From assembly GCA_013375355.1 (NCBI GenBank), contig JABXJV010000057.1, positions 10,723 to 74,722 on the forward strand: a stretch of 64,000 nucleotides of DNA, given 5' to 3'. This document shows positions 1-9,056 of the stretch, one piece after another. This stretch comes from Candidatus Helarchaeota archaeon. Lineage in GTDB: Archaea; Asgardarchaeota; Lokiarchaeia; Helarchaeales; JABXJV01. The first letter of the stretch is position 1. Every line of letters starts with the position of its first letter. The position numbers were made by a program, and so were the translations under genes. Under the pieces are notes generated by a model, which was not told the origin of the DNA, did not search any database, and saw only the letters and a list, made by a program, of their open reading frames with translations.

Positions 1-296
1 AAATTTTTGAAATTAAAATTTCCACCACATGAATCTCTAAAGGATGTCGGCGTGCATGTAATTTTCTCTTTAGTTTTTGATTTATACACCTTTTCTGAAG
101 CACTACGAACCAATCCTTTTAGGGAAGATCCAGGAATATATGGAACCATTCCATCTTTGGTTTTAATTCGGGTAATAGCTAAATCAGTGATTTGATAAGG
201 AGATTCTTCTCTTGCTCCGCCAATTCGAATGGGAGAATCTATAAATAATTTACCTTTAATCCTTATTTGCTGTTTTAATTTATCATGTCTAATCAA
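1..296 (-). CDS. CRISPR type III RAMP protein (Csm3-like), C-terminus outside window
   Basis: Partial gene running off the left edge. No ATG lies in frame; the best start is TTG at 296, six bases after AAGGGG. The translation begins MIRHDKLKQQ and contains IRIGGARE followed by VPYIPGSSLKGLVRS, the glycine-rich loop and helix typical of Csm3/Csm4-type RAMP backbone subunits of type III CRISPR effector complexes, which hold the crRNA and, in Csm3, cleave target RNA. It starts 10 bases after the stop of another RAMP gene on the same strand, so the two form an operon. Several Csm3-like subunits side by side resemble subtype III-D, but cas10 is not in view and the subtype is inferred. Confidence 0.8.
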   Translation of the reverse strand, partial: MIRHDKLKQQIRIKGKLFIDSPIRIGGAREESPYQITDLAITRIKTKDGMVPYIPGSSLKGLVRSASEKVYKSKTKEKITCTPTSFRDSCGGNFNFKN

Positions 297-306
297 TTTT
301 AACCCC

Positions 307-1020
307 TTACAAATCAGATACTGATTTTTGAACGTATTCAAAGCTCAAATTCTTAATATTATCCTCTGAAAGATAATTTATTTTATCAATTTTTAATTCT
401 ACTAGACCAAGTCCTGAGCTTGTTTTTCCACCTATTCGTATAGACCCAGATTGCAATTCCTTTAATAAAAGTTTAAGTAATTTTGCCTCTTCAGAATTCG
501 ACTTAAACAAATCCAAATTCTCGATAATCATTTTAAATTTAAATTCCGTCCCAGGAGTAATGGTCTCGACAGTAAAAAATGCACCTCTTTGTGTAGAACC
601 AGTAACACGATTAATTCCAATTCCTGGCTTAATATGAGTTGAAAAATCTAATACTGGTATTGCATCAGATATATATACATGCGAAGCAATCTGTTGAGAG
701 CCAAAAATCTTGCAAGCTATACATTGATTTTCCTTATTATTCTGACAAGCACTTCTATGATTGAATGGATCACATACTGATTGGCCCGAACTAGAAGCAA
801 TTCTTTCAATAAAGGATCTAAAAACTCCCTTTAAGGATGAACCTGGAATGTAAGGTATGTTATCATCTTCGATTTTTATCCTAATAAGTGGACTATCAAC
901 AGTTTCAGCTTCACCAAAAGCCCCAGTGGACGCCGTTCCAATATGAAGCTGGGTTGTATTTTTCAAGAGTCCCTCAATCTCTATTCTAGAAATTAATTTA
1001 TCAAAATTATCAGTTGGCAA
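307..1020 (-). CDS. CRISPR type III RAMP protein, Csm3/Csx7-like
   Basis: 237 residues. Residues 1-60 carry the ferredoxin-like RAMP start (IGTASTGAFGEAE, then YIPGSSLKGVFRSF). A cysteine cluster at about 85-105 (VCDPF, SACQ, CIACKIFG) matches the zinc-binding insertion before the FG motif in Csm3/Csx7 proteins. A glycine-rich segment near the C-terminus (IRIGGKTSSGLG) is the second RAMP signature. Known role of the family: crRNA-binding backbone of a type III effector, often with an Asp that cleaves target RNA. The start is TTG at 1020, eight bases after AGAAGGT. It is preceded by a small helical gene (6-base gap) and followed by a second RAMP. Exact Csm/Cmr number not determined. Confidence 0.88.
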   Translation of the reverse strand: MPTDNFDKLISRIEIEGLLKNTTQLHIGTASTGAFGEAETVDSPLIRIKIEDDNIPYIPGSSLKGVFRSFIERIASSSGQSVCDPFNHRSACQNNKENQCIACKIFGSQQIASHVYISDAIPVLDFSTHIKPGIGINRVTGSTQRGAFFTVETITPGTEFKFKMIIENLDLFKSNSEEAKLLKLLLKELQSGSIRIGGKTSSGLGLVELKIDKINYLSEDNIKNLSFEYVQKSVSDL

Positions 1021-1026
1021 TTTTTA

Positions 1027-1407
1027 TTACCTTCTAAGAAACTCTTGTAATAATGTATTAAAGTTACCAGTTTCTCTAATTTGGTTTGATCTTAATCCTA
1101 CTATTCTATTTCCATCATAAAGCCATTTAACAAGTCCAAGAAGTTCTCTAGCATTATTCTTAGCGGTTTCGGGATTTTGATCTAAAAATTCTTTCAGATT
1201 TTTGATAATTTCATTAGCTGCTTTCTTTCCAAATTTTTCTCTTTCAACTTGCCTTAAAATGTGAATTATTGTAATAATAACGCCTTTAGATTTTGTTTCA
1301 GATTCCAATTTCTCTAAAAGTTGATTAATCTGAGCTCTCTCAGTTCTTTCTTCTGCGGCATATACAGCTACCTTTACCGCAGAGTCTAAAATATCCTCAA
1401 AATTCAA
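1027..1407 (-). CDS. small helical protein, candidate type III CRISPR small subunit
   Basis: 126 residues, predicted almost wholly alpha-helical, rich in Lys and Glu (EERTERAQINQLLEKL; LLGLVKWLYDG). It starts at TTG 1407, directly behind a strong AGGAGGT. It is the first gene of a minus-strand operon leading into two RAMP genes and lies against the CRISPR leader. Size, helical content and position fit the Cas11-type small subunit (Csm2/Cmr5 analogue) of a type III complex, but these subunits diverge so far that I see no diagnostic motif; the assignment rests on context. It could instead be an ancillary Csx protein. Confidence 0.55.
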   Translation of the reverse strand: MNFEDILDSAVKVAVYAAEERTERAQINQLLEKLESETKSKGVIITIIHILRQVEREKFGKKAANEIIKNLKEFLDQNPETAKNNARELLGLVKWLYDGNRIVGLRSNQIRETGNFNTLLQEFLRR

Positions 1408-1502
1408 TTTATAACCTCCTTCAAAATTTTAAAAGTGTTAAGTAATAGATTGTTGAAATATAAATAGTTTTATATGGAATAACATCTAATTACATATCAT
1501 CT
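1408..1502. promoter_or_regulatory. CRISPR leader and divergent promoter region
   Basis: AT-rich gap between the effector operon and the first repeat. On the minus strand TATTTATATTTC (1455-1466) lies about 50 bases upstream of the TTG start of the small helical gene. On the plus strand TTTTATAT (1468-1475) lies about 27 bases before the first repeat, the usual archaeal spacing to a transcription start. The two overlapping boxes suggest divergent transcription of cas genes and array. No experimental support; the boxes were found by eye. Confidence 0.5.
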
Positions 1503-3535
1503 ATTTCATTTAATAAACTCATAAAATGAGTGTTGAAAGGATTAAAAACTTACAATCTCTTTTAAGAGGTATTCATTTTTCTATATAACCTATTAAAGAA
1601 TATTATTTTAACTACCATTTAATTTTATCCTGCGGCTCGTAAAAGTAGGATTGAAACCCATTCGGACTGATTATTCCCGTTGCCATTTTTGAGTTTCAGT
1701 AATTTGACTCATAAAATGAGGATTGAAAGTCGCAAAGAAGATCACATTTGTCTAGTTCTGTTTTAATTTCCAATGAATAAACTCATAAAATGAGGATTGA
1801 ATGAATATTTTAGGAACATTTTTGTTTGCATTAACGATAAGTTTCATTGATTAAACTCGTAAAATGAGGATTGAAAGCATTTTTCTACCAGTTCATCCGC
1901 ATATTCCAATAACTGTTTCATTTATTAAACTCGTAAAATGAGGATTGAAAGGATTCTGGACAATATTTTTGATTGAAATGTTCTACCTGTTTCATTGATT
2001 AGACTCGTAAAATGAGGATTGAAAGGGATAAACATAATTACACTCTATCGCAACAGTCATTGTTTCATTGATTAGACTCAAAAAATGAGGATTGAAAGGG
2101 ATATTGCCGTATGAAACATTCTGTGTTACCATATTTTTCAGTAGTGGCACTCATAAAATGAGGATTGAAAGCTGAAAACTTTTCTCAAATACTTTAATGG
2201 TCTCAGTTTCATTAATTAAACTCGCAAAATGAGGATTGAAAGGGTTCATTTTTGTTTTCTTTTCTCAAAGAAAAACCGTTTCATTGATTAAACTCATAAA
2301 ATGAGGATTGAAAGTCATAAAATATTCTGTAAGTGTTGGTGGTGGAAGCTGATTTCAGTGATTAAACTCGTAAAATGAGGATTGAAAGTTGAAAATGGAT
2401 TGCGAATTCTGCGCCAAGTGCTATAGTTTCATTGAATAAACTCATAAAATGAGGATTGAAAGTTAACAGTCGTGAGAGCTGAATAAGATGCCGGCATAGT
2501 TTCATTAGTTAAACTCATAAAATGAGGATTGAAAGGGTTTTGGTTGTAAAGTGTCATAATGCGTTAGGAATCTTATATTTCATTGGTCAAACTCGTAAAA
2601 AGAGGATTGAAAAACGACTTTATAAAGCACAGTAGCTTCCATAGTGATTGCGTTTCATTGGTTAAACTCGAAAAAGAGGATTGAAAACTATCCGAAATTG
2701 CTAAAACAGCGAACATTTGCATCAAGTTTCATTGATTAAACTCGTAAAATGAGGATTGAAAGCTTATCTCTGATTCATGAACTAAATGTCCGAGATTCAT
2801 TGATTAACCTCATAAAATGAGGATTGAAAGAAGTCCCGCCGTCTATCCATTAGCTTACACGGGCTAAGTTTCATAGATTAGACTCGAAAAATGAAGGTTG
2901 AAAGTCTTGTTAAAGAGGAGTATTACAATTGAAGCATTTGATTTCATTGATTAAACTCGTAAAATAAGGATTGAAAGGCGATATCCGAGTCAGTTACGCT
3001 TCGACCTCCTCATATTTCAGTAGTAAGACTCGTAAAATGAGGATTGAAAGCCAACAACTGCTTCAAATATGGTTGCCATTTTCCAGTTTCATTGATTAAA
3101 CTCATAAAATGAGGATTGAAAGTTCTTCTAATTACTTTTTGGGGGCGTTGTTAATTCTATTTCATTAGTTAGACTCATAAAATGAGGATTGAAAGAATCG
3201 AACTGCAGCTTTTGCCTGTACCATAGTGCAGAGTTTCATTGATTAGACTCATAAAATGAGGATTGAAATTTTGTCAATCTCCTTTAAGTAATCAATAAAT
3301 ACTAAATTTCATTGATTAAACTCGTAAAATGAGGATTGAAAGCTTAATCGCCTCCAAACTTTCTTCTCCTGACTTTCTCGGTTTCATTGATTAAACTCAT
3401 AAAATGAGGATTGAAAATTATTCTTTCCATACACCGCATAATACGTTACAGCAGTTTCATTGATTGAATTCGTAAAACGAGAATTAAAATCTTAAAGCTC
3501 GACCGATACCATCTAAAGCACCGCCGTTTCAGTTA
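1503..3535 (+). CRISPR. CRISPR array, about 28 repeats of 37 bp
   Basis: The 37-bp repeat begins GTTTCATTGATTAAACTC and ends GAGGATTGAAAG; spacers are mostly 34-38 nt (range 31-41). The ATTGAAAG end matches the 8-nt crRNA 5' handle of type I/III systems, so transcription should run rightward from a leader at 1408-1502. Complete repeats are easily traced at 1693, 1767, 1841, 1915, 1989, 2062, 2135, 2206, 2278, 2352, 2426, 2499, 2577, 2652, 2726, 2794, 2868, 2941, 3014, 3086, 3159, 3233, 3306, 3381 and 3454. The first two units (1503, about 1621) are degenerate and separated by 81 nt; the last (3526) is cut to about 10 bases. Repeat 16 is one base short. A 5-bp hairpin (CTCAT-AAA-ATGAG) sits inside the repeat. 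cas1 and cas2 are not in the window. Confidence 0.97.
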
Positions 3536-3700
3536 AATAATTTCTTTAATTTATGAAAACATACTATTCATACTATTAAACATAACAAAAATCAATTTGG
3601 ACTAAATTATTAGATTAGCTTTCTAATTTTGCAAAGTTAAATAAGAATTAATTTAGTAATAGTGAAAAATAGAATTATTTTAAAGAATCTAATTATTTTT

Positions 3701-4306
3701 TCATATCCTTTTTAAAATTTGATTTAATTCGACTTCAGAATAAATGCTAGTTTTAAAAATTTCTGCAGAAAATCTTAGAGGGTGAAATATTTTTTTGATT
3801 TTCTCAGATAAATCCTGATATAATTCCTCATATGTTTTTGATTTCTGATAATCTGGATCTGATTTATGTAAAAATACTAAAAATTTGGGTACTAATTTTT
3901 GCAATTTTATAACAGAGATTATTTCTAAAAGATATTTGAAAGATTCTTCATATCTATCAGGATCTTGAATGTCAATAACATATATTATTGAGTCTACGTA
4001 ACTAAAGTAATAATCTTGCCGTTTAATATACTCTTGACGAAATGAGATTTGGCCACCTAAATCCCAAACAACGATTTTTTCATTATTAATTTCCATCTCC
4101 TCTATATTAAGCCCTTTAGTGGGTTTTAAATTTTTAGTTGATTCTGGTGACATTTGATTCTTTACAGTTTTTAATATTGAGGTTTTTCCAGCGTTATCAA
4201 GACCTAAGAGTACGATTTTTTTATTAATTTTAGCATTGTTTTCATTCATCATGATCATACCTAATGTAACAATTCTTGGAAAACAATTTATTATCTTTTT
4301 CATCAA
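3701..4306 (-). CDS. Arf/Rag-like small GTPase
   Basis: 201 residues. P-loop GLDNAGKTS at about 35, switch I threonine in KPTKG, G3 WDLGGQ, G4 HKSD in place of the usual NKxD, and FKTSIYS near the C-terminus at the G5 position. GLDNAGKT and WDxGGQ are Arf-family signatures, while HKxD and FxTSI are those of Rag/Gtr GTPases, so this is an Arf/Rag intermediate as found in Asgard archaea. The start is TTG at 4306, eight bases after AAGGAG, giving a hydrophobic N-terminal stretch (IINCFPRIVTLGMIMM) that could act as a membrane-binding helix. A shorter start near residue 20 is possible. Partners unknown. Confidence 0.88.
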   Translation of the reverse strand: MMKKIINCFPRIVTLGMIMMNENNAKINKKIVLLGLDNAGKTSILKTVKNQMSPESTKNLKPTKGLNIEEMEINNEKIVVWDLGGQISFRQEYIKRQDYYFSYVDSIIYVIDIQDPDRYEESFKYLLEIISVIKLQKLVPKFLVFLHKSDPDYQKSKTYEELYQDLSEKIKKIFHPLRFSAEIFKTSIYSEVELNQILKRI

Positions 4307-4351
4307 TATTTGTACTCCTTAATTGGTGAATGCAATGAGTAATATGGACTA

Positions 4352-4450
4352 CTATTCAGCAAGCTGAATGGTATTCGTCCCGAATTTGTCATCATCCTCC
4401 TTTCGGAGTCGGAGGGACTGGCTGGTCCACGCAGCCCTTTGCCGTACATC
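4352..4450 (-). ncRNA. candidate omega-RNA (reRNA) 3' scaffold of the TnpB element
   Basis: On the minus strand, directly after the tnpB stop, four stem-loops follow each other: GGCTG/CAGCC (4420-4436), CCTCC/GGAGG (4396-4415), ATTCG/CGAAT (4373-4385) and the perfect palindrome ATTCAGC-AA-GCTGAAT (4354-4369). The region is richer in GC than its surroundings. TnpB nucleases use an RNA from the end of their own transcript whose 3' tail beyond the element is the guide. The RNA probably extends back into the coding region, and the guide would be the bases just below 4352. The structure is seen; the role is inferred. Confidence 0.5.
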
Positions 4451-5854
4451 TCAGAGACCTCTTGATGTAAGGCACTGTGTCAAAGTTCGTGAATTGTCGG
4501 GAGACTTTGCCCCGCTTTGAGCCGTATATATGGCACCATTCAGCATGGCGGAGGTTGATAAATCCACGTTATCCGCTGCCAACAATCTCACTTTCCGGAT
4601 CATCGGAAAGTTCTTAACTGAAGGCACTTTTTTAAACTTCGACAACAAATTCACATATCCAATTACTGTTTTCAAGCCATTATTCATTTTATGCGAGCCG
4701 CTGTATAAATCGATGAGCCCTTTTAGGGCAATGTTCAAGGAAGCGTTCCTATCCCTGTGATCGACGTGACCACAATTGCTGCATTTAAACAGTCTTTTAC
4801 GTTTATGGGATTCTTTTTTGGTCTGGCAGAGCACACAGTTCTGAGAAGTGTAATGGGGACTTACGAAATAATTGAAATACCCGCGTATAAGTGCTTTATA
4901 CGTGATAAAATCTTGCAATTTCCTAAAACCCCAACTATGATATTTCAAGTTTTTCTTTTTTCCCCAGTTTATATTATCCCGGATATTTGTTAGATCCTCG
5001 AAAATGACTACAGGGTATTCAAACTTCGAAATCCAACCGACCGCTAATTTGCTTGCGAGATGAAGGGCATGATTTGTAATTTTTTGCTGTTTTCGACCTA
5101 TTTTTTTTATCATCGATTTCTTGTCAACTTTTTGAAGCCTTTTTCGTATCTTGAAAAATTTAAATCGCTGATGGGCAAGTGGTGAAAAATCGATTATAAG
5201 TGACCCTAAAACAATACCACTCATATTCACGGCACTTAAAGCTATATTAGTAGTATTATTATCAATACCGATAAACGTGAAACCATTAGAATCATCAAAT
5301 ATTGGCTTTTTTCCTAAATCCACATTAACAAACAAGTAATATTTTTTACCCGTTTTTTTCAAATTTGCACTTCCAAATTTTAGGGCTTCCGCCAGTCCAA
5401 GCTCAACTAATGTCATATGCCGCTTTGAACCTACGAATTCCAAGACCAACCTCACACCCTTTCTCACACTAATTCTAACCCGGTTATTTGCTAAAATCTT
5501 ATATCCTTCCTTATAATTGAGGCGGGCAGTCATTAAACCTTTCACGGGACTCGGTGGGCTTGCACGTGGGTCTGTTTTTCGCTTTGCTAAGTATGATTTT
5601 ATCGATTCATTAGTCACATCCCGACAACACTGCCTAGTATTTACCAATATGTTCCCCTTTACTTGACATTTCTCTAGAAAAGTTTTAGAATATCGGCCAG
5701 ACTTGCTCCAATGTTCCAGATATTGGTTGTAGACCGCCCCAAACTCTCTCATGAGATCATCCAATTGATCTTTTAACTTTTTCGAGGTGATCAAAAGCTT
5801 GAATTTCAACGCGATTATGATTTTATCTTTTTTATTTTTGCTATTCCATGGCAT
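4451..5854 (-). CDS. tnpB: TnpB RNA-guided nuclease (IS605 family)
   Basis: 467 residues. A helical N-terminal domain precedes a split RuvC nuclease whose three acidic residues are present: FIGIDNNTTN (Asp), VIFEDLTN (Glu) and HRDRNASLNIA (Asp). A four-cysteine zinc finger (CVLCQ, CSNCG) sits between the second and third. TnpB is the RNA-guided DNA endonuclease ancestral to Cas12 that helps the element persist. All active-site residues are intact. The ATG at 5854 has no Shine-Dalgarno but a TATA box about 25 bases upstream, so a leaderless mRNA is likely. The last 40 residues are non-conserved and overlap the structured RNA region. Confidence 0.95.
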   Translation of the reverse strand: MPWNSKNKKDKIIIALKFKLLITSKKLKDQLDDLMREFGAVYNQYLEHWSKSGRYSKTFLEKCQVKGNILVNTRQCCRDVTNESIKSYLAKRKTDPRASPPSPVKGLMTARLNYKEGYKILANNRVRISVRKGVRLVLEFVGSKRHMTLVELGLAEALKFGSANLKKTGKKYYLFVNVDLGKKPIFDDSNGFTFIGIDNNTTNIALSAVNMSGIVLGSLIIDFSPLAHQRFKFFKIRKRLQKVDKKSMIKKIGRKQQKITNHALHLASKLAVGWISKFEYPVVIFEDLTNIRDNINWGKKKNLKYHSWGFRKLQDFITYKALIRGYFNYFVSPHYTSQNCVLCQTKKESHKRKRLFKCSNCGHVDHRDRNASLNIALKGLIDLYSGSHKMNNGLKTVIGYVNLLSKFKKVPSVKNFPMIRKVRLLAADNVDLSTSAMLNGAIYTAQSGAKSPDNSRTLTQCLTSRGL

Positions 5855-5872
5855 AACTTATTTATTATTGAT

Positions 5873-5884
5873 TCATATATAAAC
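5873..5884 (-). promoter_or_regulatory. TATA box of leaderless tnpB
   Basis: On the minus strand TTTATATATG lies about 25 bases upstream of the tnpB ATG with purine-rich GTGGAG just before it, as a BRE would be. The distance predicts initiation at or next to the start codon. Found by eye. Confidence 0.55.
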
Positions 5885-6130
5885 TCCACTTTTTTCTTAA
5901 ACTTATATTGATTTTTCGAAATTATTATTGCTATGAACTTTAACATTCGCCGCTTTTTCTCGTTATCCAACCTCTGCTCTATTCTTAAATAGGTCTAGAG
6001 CCGAATTTGAGGTCAAAATCTTTGATTTATTTATAAATGAAATTCATCAATTTGTTCATTTTTGGGAAAGTGGTCTAAGAAAAATTTAAATATCAAATAT
6101 CGAAAATGATTAGAAAAGGGGTATTAAGGA

Positions 6131-7918
6131 TTGCCACCGAATATTGAAGAACTTAAAAAGAATAGAGATGTAAATGGTTTAATAAGTACCATTAAAAATC
6201 ATAAAACCGGTGCAGAAGAACTAATTGTTTTTAATGCGATTGAAGCGCTTATCAAAATAGGTAAAAATGCTTTAAATCCCCTAATTCAAGCTCTTGATAA
6301 AGATAATGAGGGCAAAATTAATTTCTACCTAGGAGAAGCGATAAGTACGATTCTTATTAATTATCTATTATTTGATTACGTGCAATCTCCAAGTTCTTTA
6401 TTGGTTGAATTTCCAAATCCAATGGGTTATATTAAAATACCAATAACCAGTAGGGAGAAACAAGAGCTAATCTTAGTAGGATTAGTTGCTCATAATAAAT
6501 ATCTAGAAATATTAGATCCTCACGAATTGCCTGGATTTTACGAGTTTTGGACGTTTCGTCTTGGTATATTACACCAAATGCTAGCAGATTATCAAGATAA
6601 GATAGAGAATTTAAAATTAGCAATAAAGTGTTTTGAAACTTGCGCAAGAGTTGGAAATCCGATGTTTAAAGCAGAAAAAATTGAAGAAAGGAAATCACGG
6701 ATTTTAATGGAAGTATCAGTCATATATTTTGACCTCTCACAACTTGAAGATAAAATTAAAAACATTGAAAAAGCAATCGAAGCTTCTAAAAAAAGTCTAG
6801 AACACCTTGACCTTAATAAAACCCACCACATTGAGCAATACGTTCAAATTCAATTAAATCTCGGACATTATTACTGGCAATTGGCAAATATTGGTAATCT
6901 TCAGGATACCACTTTAATTAATCATGCTATTAATGCAAACGAAAATGCTCTAGAGCATAATCCCAACTCTAAAATGGCCTTATATAATATAGGTGTAATG
7001 CACACTCAGATTGGAAATCTTGATGAGGCGATTTATTTTTTAGAGAAACATTTAGATAATATGCCACAAAATAAAAACGGTTGGCTTTTATTAGGGTCAG
7101 TATATGCAAAAAAATTAGATTATCATAAAGCAATTTATGCTTATGAAAAGTTTACCGAGCTTGATCCTGATTCTGAGAAGGTTTGGGGCTTTTTACGAGA
7201 TCTTTGGAGAGAATTGGGTACATGGCCTAAAGTATTAGAATGTATAAAAAATTTGGTTAGAATTAACCCAAAAAATTCTGATAATTGGAATGACATGGGA
7301 TTAACTTTTTCTAAAATGAATCAAATCGAAGAATCAATGAGAGCCTATAGAAAAGCTGTTCAAATGGATCCAAAAAATTATAGAGCATGGGTTGGATTGG
7401 CTTATTGTCATGGTGAGCGGTTAGAATATGAAAAAGATGTAGAATGTTGTGAAAAAGCTTTAAAAATTGCCCCTAATTATGTCAAAGCTCTCTATAATAT
7501 CGGTCTAGCAAAAATTAAAATTGGCTCTCTAACTGGCGATATAGAATTTTTCAAGAGTGCTAACTTCTATTGTAAGAAATTAATTCAAATTGATCCAAGA
7601 CACGTGGACGGTTGGCTAAATTTTGGCGTTTCATATGGGGGCATAAATGACCTTCAAAATGCCAATAAGTGTTTTCAAAAAGCAGTTGAACTTGATCACC
7701 AAAGAATCGAAAGTTGGTTTAACCTAGGATTATCATATGAACAATTAGAAAATTTGCAACAGGCTTTAAGGTGTTATGATGAAATTTTGAAAATAGACCC
7801 TTTTTCTGCTGGAGCTTGGTATGATAAATCTATTATTCTAAAAAGATTTGGTAAAATTGATGAAGCAAATTATTGTTATTTACGTGCTTTAGAATTAGAT
7901 CCGCATATTGAAGATTAA
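6131..7918 (+). CDS. TPR-repeat protein with HEAT-like N-terminus
   Basis: 595 residues. Residues 1-90 read as helical HEAT-like units (VNGLISTIKNHKTGAEE; ALNPLIQALDKD). From about 155 onward there are some ten 34-residue TPR units, well marked near the C-terminus by ALRCYDEILKIDPFSAGAW and AWVGLAYCHG-type helices with Pro at the unit end. TPR arrays are scaffolds for protein binding; no catalytic domain is visible. The start is TTG at 6131, preceded by GAAAAGGGG; a TATA-like TTTAAATAT lies about 40 bases upstream. It is followed by a fossil fragment and an LRR gene. Binding partners unknown; the nearby GTPase genes are candidates only by proximity. Confidence 0.85.
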   Translation: MPPNIEELKKNRDVNGLISTIKNHKTGAEELIVFNAIEALIKIGKNALNPLIQALDKDNEGKINFYLGEAISTILINYLLFDYVQSPSSLLVEFPNPMGYIKIPITSREKQELILVGLVAHNKYLEILDPHELPGFYEFWTFRLGILHQMLADYQDKIENLKLAIKCFETCARVGNPMFKAEKIEERKSRILMEVSVIYFDLSQLEDKIKNIEKAIEASKKSLEHLDLNKTHHIEQYVQIQLNLGHYYWQLANIGNLQDTTLINHAINANENALEHNPNSKMALYNIGVMHTQIGNLDEAIYFLEKHLDNMPQNKNGWLLLGSVYAKKLDYHKAIYAYEKFTELDPDSEKVWGFLRDLWRELGTWPKVLECIKNLVRINPKNSDNWNDMGLTFSKMNQIEESMRAYRKAVQMDPKNYRAWVGLAYCHGERLEYEKDVECCEKALKIAPNYVKALYNIGLAKIKIGSLTGDIEFFKSANFYCKKLIQIDPRHVDGWLNFGVSYGGINDLQNANKCFQKAVELDHQRIESWFNLGLSYEQLENLQQALRCYDEILKIDPFSAGAWYDKSIILKRFGKIDEANYCYLRALELDPHIED

Positions 7919-7940
7919 TTGGAAGAATTAGTTGATTCCG

Positions 7941-7990
7941 CTTATATACTGGAATTTTAGCTTTGATTTTTAGTCCTATATCATCAATAT
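7941..7990 (+). pseudogene. fossil fragment of the membrane-protein gene at 9582
   Basis: These 50 bases match 10049-10098, inside the membrane-protein gene at 9582-10931, with about four mismatches and no gap. Read in the matching frame they give LYTGILALIFSPISSI followed by a stop, against LYTGILALILSPISLI in the intact gene. It is a relic of a decayed paralogue. See the companion tail relic at 9498. Confidence 0.75.
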
Positions 7991-8022
7991 GACCAAAAAC
8001 TACAATAGGGAATTTGAAATAA

Positions 8023-8892
8023 ATGGTAATTAATGATTTAATTCAAAAAGACGCAATCATTAAGCTAAAAAAAGACTTTAATTTGACTGATCAAGCATTT
8101 CTTATCGATTATAAAGGAAATATAACAAGGCTTTGGTTAAATAACAAAGGTTTAAAAAAAATCCCTGAAGAAATTAGTGCTTTTTTACACTTGAGATATT
8201 TATATCTTTATCATAATCAGATTGTAGAGATAAAAGGATTAGAAAAACTCAAAAAATTAAAGAACTTATATCTGCAATATAATAAAATAAAAAAAATTGA
8301 AGGTTTAGGGACTCTATCGAATCTAACACTATTAGACTTAAGACGTAATGAAATTAGGAGGATAGTTGGGATAAATAGGCTTTCCCAGTTAGAAAGATTA
8401 TATTTAAATGATAACCAAATCATGATAATGGAGGGATTAGAAATGCTTTCTCATCTAAAATATTTGATTCTTAGGGGAAATCAAATTTCTAAAATAGAAG
8501 GATTGCATAATCTTCCAGAACTAAAAGCGCTATCTATTGCAAAAAATAAGATTAAGAGAATTGAAGGATTGGACAATCTTATTAATTTAGAATTATTAGA
8601 TCTTTCTGAAAATCAAATTATAAGGATTGAAGGATTAGGGAATCTTTCTCAATTAAATGTTTTAAAGCTTACTAGAAACAAGATTACTAATATTGAAGAA
8701 TTGAAAGGGCTTGTTCAATTACGTGTGTTAAACCTAGAGGATAATCCAATTAGCAAGTTAGAAGGTCTGGAAGGAAATTTCAATTTACGTCATTTATATC
8801 TCGATTCAAGTTATTTATCAAAAAAAGAACAAAATATGTATAAAAAAGGATTAGAAGCGGTAATTAATTATTGCAAAAATCTAGAGAACTAG
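8023..8892 (+). CDS. SDS22-like leucine-rich repeat protein
   Basis: 289 residues. After a 50-residue N-terminal part come about ten 22-residue LRRs with the pattern LxxLxxLxLxxNxIxxIEGL (for example LSNLTLLDLRRNEI and LINLELLDLSENQI). This repeat class is best known from eukaryotic SDS22 and is common in Asgard genomes; it forms a curved protein-binding surface. No signal peptide or membrane segment, so probably cytosolic. Starts at ATG 8023 without a clear Shine-Dalgarno. It lies between two fossils of the membrane-protein gene, suggesting arrival or retention during local rearrangement. Partner unknown. Confidence 0.9.
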   Translation: MVINDLIQKDAIIKLKKDFNLTDQAFLIDYKGNITRLWLNNKGLKKIPEEISAFLHLRYLYLYHNQIVEIKGLEKLKKLKNLYLQYNKIKKIEGLGTLSNLTLLDLRRNEIRRIVGINRLSQLERLYLNDNQIMIMEGLEMLSHLKYLILRGNQISKIEGLHNLPELKALSIAKNKIKRIEGLDNLINLELLDLSENQIIRIEGLGNLSQLNVLKLTRNKITNIEELKGLVQLRVLNLEDNPISKLEGLEGNFNLRHLYLDSSYLSKKEQNMYKKGLEAVINYCKNLEN

Positions 8893-9056
8893 AAAAATTA
8901 TTATAATCATAACCTCATAATTTTTATAATTTTAATTGCAAAAATATGTCCAATCAATAAGGAACTAGTATTTATTGTAAAACGGGAGACTTTGTTAGAG
9001 CGACGTATGGCTAAAGCTGACCGATTTTTTTAGGTTATAGGTCTGGGATTAATTAA

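Larger units (their letters stand above)
4352..5885 (-). mobile_element. IS200/IS605-type element carrying only tnpB
   Basis: Contains one gene, tnpB, followed by a structured right end that finishes in a short palindrome. No tnpA (Y1 HUH transposase) lies within the window, so the element is non-autonomous or relies on a transposase elsewhere. The left boundary is uncertain: it lies upstream of the tnpB promoter, and an inverted repeat GCTCTA/TAGAGC at 5976-6001 is a possible left-end hairpin. The element separates a GTPase gene from a TPR gene. Confidence 0.65.

Noticed and set aside
1561..1620. A hidden decayed CRISPR repeat
   Set aside because: No segment keeps the CTC...GAG hairpin or the ATTGAAAG end.
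4530..4993. Two open frames on the plus strand
   Set aside because: They lie antisense within tnpB, with no motif or ribosome-binding site.
5976..6001. Similarity of this stretch to the amidohydrolase fossil near 44025
   Set aside because: A few shared words such as AGCCGAA; translated frames do not match, so chance.
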